From: CAVPJC01 sp963705155
Lineage (GTDB): Bacteria > Chloroflexota > Anaerolineae > Anaerolineales > UBA4823
Reading direction: 5' to 3'
Assembly: GCA_963705155.1 (NCBI GenBank)
Contig: CAVPJC010000014.1
Location: forward strand, 186,001-250,000
Length of the DNA stretch: 64,000 nucleotides
A program made the translations under genes and the position numbers. Under the pieces are notes generated by a model, which saw only the letters and a program-made list of their open reading frames with translations, made no database searches and was not told the origin of the DNA. Positions 54,069 to 61,700 of the stretch are shown one piece after another. Each line of letters opens with the position of its first letter. Positions within the stretch are counted from its first letter, which is position 1.

Positions 54069-55741
54069 TGGAATTGAAAGTGGAAAAAGACGTGCTTCGC
54101 GAAGAGAGCGCAGGTCAAATCACCGCACAAGAGCGCCGCTGGCTGGCCATTTTCGCGATCCTGGTGCTCGTCATTGTGTCTATGCCATATCTGATTGGGT
54201 TTTCAACCCAAACCAGTGATTGGCGTTTCACGGGATTTGTCCTGGGGGTTGAGGACGGAAATTCATACATTGCTAAAATGCTGCTGGGTGGGGAGGGCGC
54301 CTGGGTTTTTCGCACCCCATACACCACTTTCCCACAGAAGGGTGTGATTGCGTTTTTACCCTATTTTCTCCTGGGGAAACTGACTGCTGGAGCCGGGCGT
54401 CATGAACAATTGGTCGCCCTCTTCCACCTGTTCAGGATCTTATCAGGCTGGCTGTTGATTCGGGCCAGCTATGACCTTGTGGCGTATTTTATTAAAAACG
54501 TGTCCATGCGCCGGCTGGCAGCGGCGCTGATCACCCTGGGTGGTGGATTGGGGTGGTTGTTGGTGTTTTTCGGCCGGGAGAATTTTCTGGGGTCGCTTCC
54601 ATTAGAATTCTACTCTCCGGAAAGCTTTGGTTTCTTGAGTTTGTATGCCGTTCCACATCTGGCTCTTGGGCGGGCATTCATGTTGTGGGGATTGTTGATT
54701 TATTTAAAAAACGGCAGCCGGTCGGGAATTGGTTGGGAGGGGATCGCCCGACTGGGAGTTTTATGGCTGGCTGCCGCGATTGCGCAGCCGTTGTATGCAG
54801 TTATTTTCGGATACATCCTGGCAGCTCATCTGACAATCAGAGGCGTATGGAATCTCGCGAACAGGCGGGTAGATAGAATTTCCTGGCAGGGCTGGTTTAC
54901 TCATTTCCGGCTCGCAGCCGGTGCAGCTTTGATTCCAGGCCCTTTCATCTTGTATAACCTGATCGTTTTCAGCACGGATCCATTTCTTAAGGCCTGGACA
55001 GCTCAAAATATCATCCTTTCGCCCCACCCATTTCACTATGCACTGGCCTATGGATTGGTGCTGGTTTTTACCCTGGGAGGCATGCTGCAATCCTGGCGCG
55101 AGCCTACCGATGGAACGCTGCTGTTGACTGCCTGGAGCGTTTCGCTGCCGTTGCTGGCCTACCTGCCATTCAATCTCCAGCGGCGGCTGCCTGAAGGGAT
55201 CTGGGTCGCGCTGGTGATACTGGCGCTGATTTACCTGGAGGATAAACAGAATATTCACAAGAGCCTGGCCTGGCGCATGCCGCAATCCTTTTTCTTCCTA
55301 TCGTTTCCATCTACCTTGATTTTGCTGGCGGGGGGAATATTCGCAGTACTACGGCCAAGCCTGCCGCTTTTCCGGCCAGCAGCAGAAGTGGCAGCATTTC
55401 AGTTCCTGGATAACCATTCGGAACCAGAGGATGTGGTGCTTGCCTCTTTTGAAACCGGCAACGCACTACCCGCATGGGCCGATGTGCGTGTGGTGGTTGG
55501 ACATGGACCCGAGAGTGTCAGCCTGTCTTCATTGCAGCCGAAGGTGAACGCATTTTATCGCAGCAATACAAAGCGCCAGGAGCGAATTAATTTAATTCGA
55601 GATCAGGGGGTTGCTTTTATATTCCTGGGGCCGCTAGAGCGCACCCAACCTGATTGGGACCTGGCCTCAATGGATTTTGCACGGTCCATCTACCATCAGG
55701 ATGGTTACGAGATCTATCGGGTTGATCAAACTCAGCCATGA
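54065..55741 (+). CDS. Polytopic membrane protein (GT-C-like), cassette copy 2 gene A'
   Basis: 558 residues, uninterrupted. First loop TGFVLGVEDGNSYIAKMLLG followed by GEGAWVFRTPYTTF, then AFLPYFLLGKL, GGGLGWLLVFFG and a second conserved region PLEFYSPESFGFLSLYAVPH. The C-terminal part has NHSEPEDVVLASFETGNALP. Same plan as 50364-51900, with matching order of motifs (D-G-N-S-Y-x-A-K-M; G-x-G-x-G-W-L). ATGA overlap with the gene before and after. Confidence 0.8.
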   Translation: MMELKVEKDVLREESAGQITAQERRWLAIFAILVLVIVSMPYLIGFSTQTSDWRFTGFVLGVEDGNSYIAKMLLGGEGAWVFRTPYTTFPQKGVIAFLPYFLLGKLTAGAGRHEQLVALFHLFRILSGWLLIRASYDLVAYFIKNVSMRRLAAALITLGGGLGWLLVFFGRENFLGSLPLEFYSPESFGFLSLYAVPHLALGRAFMLWGLLIYLKNGSRSGIGWEGIARLGVLWLAAAIAQPLYAVIFGYILAAHLTIRGVWNLANRRVDRISWQGWFTHFRLAAGAALIPGPFILYNLIVFSTDPFLKAWTAQNIILSPHPFHYALAYGLVLVFTLGGMLQSWREPTDGTLLLTAWSVSLPLLAYLPFNLQRRLPEGIWVALVILALIYLEDKQNIHKSLAWRMPQSFFFLSFPSTLILLAGGIFAVLRPSLPLFRPAAEVAAFQFLDNHSEPEDVVLASFETGNALPAWADVRVVVGHGPESVSLSSLQPKVNAFYRSNTKRQERINLIRDQGVAFIFLGPLERTQPDWDLASMDFARSIYHQDGYEIYRVDQTQP

Positions 55742-58191
55742 ACCGTTCACGAGACATCAATCCATATATCTTCCTGATCGGTGCGCCATTCGCTCTGCTC
55801 TCGCCCTTGATCTTGACGGGGAAGGCGCTGTTCTGGGGCACCGTCTCACTTCAGTTCCTGCCGTGGCGGGCCTATGCCTGGGAGGTGATTCGCAGCGGCC
55901 AACTGCCGCTTTGGAACTCGCTCCTGGGGATGGGTGCGCCTCTATTGGCCAATTACCAGGCCGGTCTGCTTTACCCGCCCAACTGGTTGTTCTTCCTGGC
56001 GTATCAACTCGGGGGTCTGGAGCTGGCTGCCTGGAGCTTAAGCCTGATCGTTGCCGGCCACCTGGCATGGGCAGGATTGGGGATGGCGGCTCTCGCCAGA
56101 TCTTTGCGCTTGAGTCCTGTGGCACAAACGGTCTGCGGATTGTCCTTCGGGTTATCCGCATACCTGGTGGCGCGCTCGGGTTTCCTGAGCATCAATGCTG
56201 CCGCGGCCTGGCTGCCGTGGGTGGTTCTGGGCGTTCAACAGTGTGTAATTGTATTTATTGATACCCGATCATTACAGGGATGGTTTCGCAATAAAGGGCC
56301 GGCATCCGCCCTTCGCCTGGCGATCATCCTGGCGATGCAATTACTGGCGGGGCATGCCCAGCTTACCTGGTATACATGGCTCCTGGCGGGTGCCTGGGCC
56401 ATCCTGACCATATGGCCCAGGAAGCCGCTCATGCACCTAAGATTAATGGGAGCTTTTTGGCAGCTGGGTCGGGTAGATTAAAACAACTTTTTGCACCAGC
56501 CGCTTTGCTGGCGGGTGTCTTCCTGGCTGCAGTGATGCTGGCGGCCGGGCAGCTCCTGCCCACGGCGGAGTACCTGGCACAATCGCAGCGAGCAGCGCAG
56601 GTGGGATATGATTTTGCAGCCACATATTCCTTCTGGCCCTGGCGCTTCCTGACATTGATTGCTCCGGATATGTTTGGCAGCCCTGCCCGCGGGGATTATT
56701 GGGGTTATGCAAATTACTGGGAAGACGCCGCCTACATCGGTTTGCTTCCATTGATCCTCGGCCTGACTGTTGGGCTGGGAGCAGTATGGAAACGCGTGCG
56801 AGCCTGGCGCATGCAAAAGTCTCAGGAACTCACCGATAACGGCGTACACCTGTTTCTTATTGGCCTGGTGATCGTGGCTTTTCTGCTGGCCCTGGGTAAG
56901 AATACGGTGGTTTTTCCATGGCTGTTCTAACCATATTCCGACATTTGATCTTTTCCAGGCCCCGACGCGTTTCAGCATCTGGGCCGTTTTCGGACTGGCT
57001 CTGCTGGCCGGTTTTGGCATCGATGCATGGCGGAGGCCTGAGAAGCGCGGTTTGTACTGGGCGCGCCTGGCGACAGCCGGCGCGCTGGCTGTCTCTTTGG
57101 GCGCAGGTCTGGCGGCCTACGCACTCGGGAATGTGAGCCCCACATTTCTTCGAGCGACGGCGTTGGCAGGCATCCTGGGTGTTGCGGCGGGAATGCTTAA
57201 TTTATCAGCGCCTCAGAAGGGAGCAGCTGAGTCTGAGAGACATCACACCATGGCGATCTGGGGTTGGTGTGTAGCTGGTTTTGTTGCTTTCGATGTCGTT
57301 CTGGCGGGTTGGGGACTGAACCCCGGTATTGACCCTGCTTTCTATTCACGCATCCCAAATTCAACTCAAGCGGTTGAGCAGGCCCTGGCTGGTGGGCGGA
57401 TATATCTTGCGCCTCAGGACGAATATCGCCTCAAGTTTGATGATTTCATGCGATTTGACAGCTTTGAGCCGCGCCAGCCCTGGGATGAAATGCGGGAAAC
57501 GCTGCTTCCCAATCTAAACCTGATCAACCACCTGCCAACAGCCAGCAACTACGATCCTCTTGTTCCCGGGCGTTACGCCCGCTGGATGGATGCGCTGGAA
57601 GGCCTGGATGGGGACCGTCAAAAAGAAATGCTGAACCTTATGAATGCCAGCGTGGTAGAGAATATAAGTTCGACCGGTGAGGTTGGCATTCTTTATAATA
57701 AGCGAACCGGAGCAAAACGCCTGCGCTGGGTCACCTGCGCAATGGCAGCCCGGGATGGCGAAGACGCCTGGAACCTTGTGACCGCCGCGAGCCTTGACTT
57801 CGATCAGACTGTCGTGCTGGAAGGGGTTGAGGATCTGGCGGCTTATGAGTGCAGCGCGGGATTCCCGCCTGTAGCGATAGAACTGGGGCTGGATGATCCC
57901 GGCCACGTGGTTGCCATGTTGAACCCGGGTTCAAACGGCTGGCTGGTTCTTTCGGACATGTGGTACCCGGGCTGGCAAGCCAGGATCGATGGACAGGTTG
58001 CAGTAATTGAACGAGCCAACTACCTCTTCCGAGCCGTGGCAGTGCCGGCAGGGGAGCACCGGGTAGAATTCATTTACCGACCGGTTTCATTTTGGGCGGG
58101 TATCTTCATTGGCACAATCTCCTGGCTAACAATTTTTGTCGCGTGGATCATCCTGAAAAAACGGGGAAGCATTGGCCAACCATCTCAATGA
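55738..58191 (+). CDS. YfhO-like membrane protein, cassette copy 2 gene B', two frameshifts
   Basis: About 817 residues after repair. N-terminal part SLQFLPWRAYAWEVIRSGQL followed by PLWNSLLGMGAPLLANYQAG and LLYPPNWLFF; middle GQLLPTAEYLAQSQRAAQVG; C-terminal domain SDMWYPGWQARIDGQVAVIE and HRVEFIYRPVSFWAG, all YfhO-like. First break somewhere in 56410-56482, second at 56929-56930 (removing one A gives FPWLFYHIPTFDLFQAPTRF). Pieces end at 56481 and 56930; the last is open to 58191. Partner of 54065-55741 and paralogue of 51866-54068. Confidence 0.8.
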
Positions 58192-59317
58192 GGTTTTCAA
58201 ACCTGAAACTCGCGGCAGGAAGAGGGCTAAGTCATTTCTGCTCCATCCGGTTGGCATTACCTGGCTCGTATTGCTTTTGATCGTCATCGGCACCTTACTC
58301 GTTGAAGGGGGCGATCCTAAATCTCTGGCCCGGTTAGGTACCTACTACAGCCAGGGAGACCCTGCCGGGACACGCGGTTATGATGGTCAGTTTGTCTATT
58401 ATATTGCTCTCAATCCTGATCCAGAGAGCGTGAATGTTCTCCTGGATGCACCCGCTTATCGTTACCAGCGCATCCTGTTTCCAGTGCTGGCACGCGTTCT
58501 GGCTTTCGGGCAACCTGCTCTTGTACCATGGACCTTGATCCTTCTGGGGATTTTCAGCCAGGTTACCGGAACATGGCTGCTCACGCTTCTGCTGAGGATT
58601 CGGGGCGTGAGCATCTGGTATGCGCTGCCTTATGGCTTGTGGGTGGGTTTTTTGCTGGCTGTGCGGCTGGATCTGCCGGAGCCGCTAGCGATCGGTCTGG
58701 TGTTGGCGGGTTTTCTGGCGCTCGAGCGCGACAAGCATGCATTAAGTTGGCTGTTTTTTGGGATGGCAATATTTGCCAAGGAAACCACAGCGGTTTTTGT
58801 TTTTGCCGTCCTTCTATCGGCATTTCTGGAGCGGCGCTGGCGAGATGTCGCGGGTATGGTGTTGGTGGCTGTACTGCCATTCGTAGTTTTCCAATTCTGG
58901 TTGTGGCAGACTTTTGGTCAGTTTGGCCTGGGTTCCGGGGGCGATATGGCGACCCCATTTGAGATTATTCCGTTCATGGGGTTGGTGCGGATCGCATTCT
59001 TCAGCCCGGTCTATTTCGTCAGTATGCTGGTGGTGTTTGGCCCGGCGGTGATTCTCCCGGCAATCTGGGGAATCTGGATCTCGCTGCGTAAACTAGCCAC
59101 GGGCGATCGGCATGTGGTAGGATTATCCTTGCTGGCGAATAGTCTTATAATTCTATTCTTGCCATTCTCAACGTATCGTGAACCGGGAGGGTTACTGCGG
59201 TTTGCCTGTGGGCTTATCCCTGTGGTGATACTGGCTGCCAGCAAGTACCGCCAAATGCGGGTGCTCAATTACAGCTTTCTATGGATGGTGTTAAATATCT
59301 TCCTTCTAAAATCGTGA
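58172..59317 (+). CDS. Polytopic membrane protein of the cell-surface glycopolymer type
   Basis: 381 residues. Helix 1 (GITWLVLLLIVIGTLLVEGG), then GTYYSQGDPAGTRGYDGQFV followed by YYIALNP; G-Y-D-G-Q-F-x-Y-Y is a recognisable motif of bacterial membrane proteins linked to surface glycopolymer formation and resembling GT-C enzymes. APAYRYQRILFPVLARVLAF continues the pattern. TTG start at 58172 overlapping the previous gene by 20 bases; no better start is seen. Last of five consecutive membrane genes. No substrate evident. Confidence 0.72.
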   Translation: MANHLNEVFKPETRGRKRAKSFLLHPVGITWLVLLLIVIGTLLVEGGDPKSLARLGTYYSQGDPAGTRGYDGQFVYYIALNPDPESVNVLLDAPAYRYQRILFPVLARVLAFGQPALVPWTLILLGIFSQVTGTWLLTLLLRIRGVSIWYALPYGLWVGFLLAVRLDLPEPLAIGLVLAGFLALERDKHALSWLFFGMAIFAKETTAVFVFAVLLSAFLERRWRDVAGMVLVAVLPFVVFQFWLWQTFGQFGLGSGGDMATPFEIIPFMGLVRIAFFSPVYFVSMLVVFGPAVILPAIWGIWISLRKLATGDRHVVGLSLLANSLIILFLPFSTYREPGGLLRFACGLIPVVILAASKYRQMRVLNYSFLWMVLNIFLLKS

Positions 59318-59370
59318 CTTATTCGGTAAACTTCAAACAATCCCTCATACTCTGATCCTGTGGAGATCCT

Positions 59371-60352
59371 ATGTCGACCGTACAAGAATTTTCTGAGCGC
59401 GTTATCGCCAACATCGAAAAAGTAATCGTGGGTAAGCGATCCACTGTAGAGCTGGCAATCGTCAGTCTCTTGTGCCAGGGGCATCTTCTGATCGAGGACG
59501 TTCCGGGCGTGGGTAAAACCGTCCTGGCGCGCTCAATGGCGCGTTCAATGGGGTGTTCATTCAGCCGGATCCAATTTACACCGGATATGCTTCCCAGTGA
59601 CGTGACCGGCGTATCGATTTTTAACCAGGTGAGCCGCGAGTTTGAATTTCGCGCCGGACCCGTCATGGCGCAAATTGTGCTCACGGACGAAATTAACCGT
59701 GCCACCCCAAAAACCCAGGCTGCCCTGCTGGAAGCCATGGAAGAACGGCAGGTGACCGTGGATGGGGTAACGCATGCTCTACCACAGCCGTTTATGGTGT
59801 TGGCAACCCAGAACCCGATTGAGTATGAGGGCACTTTCCCGCTTCCTGAAGCCCAGTTGGATCGTTTTTTGATGCGTGTACGCCTGGGCTATCCCACGCT
59901 AGACGACGAAGTCATGGTGCTTGAGAGACAGCAGTTCCGTCACCCGCTGGAGACGTTGGATCAAATCGTATCGGTGGACGAGCTGGCAGCCATGCAAGAG
60001 GCTGTTAAGGAAATTTATGCTGCCCAGCAGATCAAACGGTATATTGTTACCCTCGCCCGTCACACGCGCGACCACCCGGAAGTTTACCTGGGCGCCAGCC
60101 CGCGCGGAAGCCTGGCTCTCTACCGCACTGCTCAAGCGTATGCAGCCATGCGCGGCCGGGACTACATCCTGCCAGACGATGTGAAAGCGTTGGTAGTACC
60201 CACGTTTGGTCACCGGATTATCCTGGGTCCGGCAGCGCGCCTGCGGGATATCGAACTCGGAGCAAATCGTTGCAGAGATTATGAACGCAGTTCCTGTACC
60301 AGGTGGAGACCTGGGCGAATTGCGCTCCAGCCGTGGTAGCACGAAATCATGA
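59371..60352 (+). CDS. MoxR-type AAA ATPase, frameshifted at C terminus
   Basis: 326 residues after repair. MoxR signatures: VIVGKRSTVELAIVSLLCQG, Walker A IEDVPGVGKTVLARSMARS, LPSDVTGVSIFNQ, Walker B IVLTDEINRATPKTQAALLE, sensor 1 VLATQNPIEYEGTFPLPEAQ, arginine finger LDRFLMRV, sensor 2 GASPRGSLALYRTAQAYA. The frame breaks near 60256-60262; with one base less the end reads RDIELEQIVAEIMNAVPVPG and stops at 60352, overlapping the DUF58 start (ATGA), as typical. Uncorrected, it ends at 60339. MoxR ATPases act as chaperones for partner proteins, usually together with DUF58/VWA proteins. Confidence 0.93.
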
Positions 60353-61683
60353 CCACCTCCCAGCGGGTTGTCCTGCTGCTGCTGGTAGCTTGTTTACTGG
60401 CAGGGGTGGTGACCGGGGCAACGTTTTACTACCGGCTGGCCTACCTGTGGGCATTTCTTTACATTGCCAGTTGGATGATCTCGCGGGTAGCCCTGCGCAA
60501 CTTACAGTTCCGCCGTACGGCCCGTTCGGTGCGTTCGCAGGTCGGCCAGATCTTCGAAGAGCGCTTTGAAGTCGTGAACCTGGGCCGGCTGCCGCGCTTG
60601 TGGCTTGAAATCCGAGATGAATCCCCGTTGCCGGGTTCGCGTGGTTCACAGGTGCTCAGCCTGGTGGGTGGGCGTGAGAGCCGCTCCTATCTCGTCCGCA
60701 CTCGATTGTTGGAGCGAGGGGTTTTCCCGCTGGGCGATACGGTGATCGCTTCTGGTGATATTTTTGGTCTTTTCCCGGTGAGCAAGAGCTCTCCAGCACA
60801 GGAATCGTTGTTGGTGTATCCGATGATGGTGGATGTGCCTGTGTTTCCCAGCCCGCAGGGGTGGCTCTCCGGGGGAGAAGCTCTACGGCGACGAACCCAC
60901 CAGATCACTGCAAACGCGGCTGGTGTGCGAGATTATGCCTCTGGAGATCCCCTCAATCGCATTCACTGGTTGAGCACCGCCCGCCGTAACCGTCTGATGG
61001 TAAAAGAATTTGAGCTGGACCCGCTGGCTGAGGTGTGGATTTTTGTGGATGCCTCGCGCTATGTCCACAGCACCCTGCCGCGCGAGCCTTTGAAATTGGA
61101 TGAGCGCGAAATGTGGCGACCCACGGTGAAGATCCCGCTGCCGCCATCCAGCGAGGAGTACGCGGTGAGCATCGCAGCATCGCTGGCACGCTACTATTTA
61201 CAGCGTGGTCGTGTGGTGGGCCTGGCTTTTGCGGGTAAGATTTTCAGGGTGGTGCCTGCCGAGCGCGGCGGGCGGCAAATGGGTAAAATCCTCGAGTCGC
61301 TTGCATTGATGCGGGCGGAAGGCACACTGCCGCTGCGCGGTCTGGTGGAAACCGAGGTCAAAAATTTACCCCGCGGCAGTACAGTTGTGTTGATCACGCC
61401 GGCGACCGGTGATGAAGTCGCGCTCACGGTTGAGCAACTGGAGCGGCGTGGAATGCGTCCGGTGGTTGTATTGCTGGATGCAGCTTCATTTGGCGGCTCC
61501 AGGGGTACTGACAGGGTGGCCGATCATCTGGCTATCCTGGGAACGCCAGTCTGTCGGGTATCGAATGGGGACGATCTGAGCGTAGCGCTGTCATCGGCTG
61601 CACGATCTCAAATGTGGGTTTACACGTGTAAGATTATATTAAGATATAATTTGAGCCAGGTTCGATCGTACGCCACACCTTGA
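60349..61683 (+). CDS. DUF58 domain protein
   Basis: 444 residues: two N-terminal helices (VVLLLLVACLLAGVVTGATF; LAYLWAFLYIASWMISRVAL), then DUF58 with GVRDYASGDPLNRIHWLSTA and RRNRLMVKEFELD, and a VWA-like alpha-beta region (EVWIFVDASRYVHS; SSEEYAVSIAASLARYYLQR). Partner of the upstream MoxR (4-base overlap). The last 25 residues (from QMWVYTC) are unlike the family and coincide with the next gene's promoter, so the natural end could be earlier and a late frame loss is possible. Confidence 0.9.
   Translation: MTTSQRVVLLLLVACLLAGVVTGATFYYRLAYLWAFLYIASWMISRVALRNLQFRRTARSVRSQVGQIFEERFEVVNLGRLPRLWLEIRDESPLPGSRGSQVLSLVGGRESRSYLVRTRLLERGVFPLGDTVIASGDIFGLFPVSKSSPAQESLLVYPMMVDVPVFPSPQGWLSGGEALRRRTHQITANAAGVRDYASGDPLNRIHWLSTARRNRLMVKEFELDPLAEVWIFVDASRYVHSTLPREPLKLDEREMWRPTVKIPLPPSSEEYAVSIAASLARYYLQRGRVVGLAFAGKIFRVVPAERGGRQMGKILESLALMRAEGTLPLRGLVETEVKNLPRGSTVVLITPATGDEVALTVEQLERRGMRPVVVLLDAASFGGSRGTDRVADHLAILGTPVCRVSNGDDLSVALSSAARSQMWVYTCKIILRYNLSQVRSYATP
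61620..61650 (+). promoter_or_regulatory. Promoter of the S8 protease gene with palindrome at -35
   Basis: Perfect TATAAT at 61645-61650. The 12-base perfect palindrome TTACACGTGTAA (61620-61631) covers the place of the -35 hexamer; its core TACA-CG-TGTA is the form bound by BlaI/MecI/CopY repressors. Located inside the 3' end of the DUF58 gene. Confidence 0.55.
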
Positions 61684-61700
61684 ATACATCTGGAGGTTGG

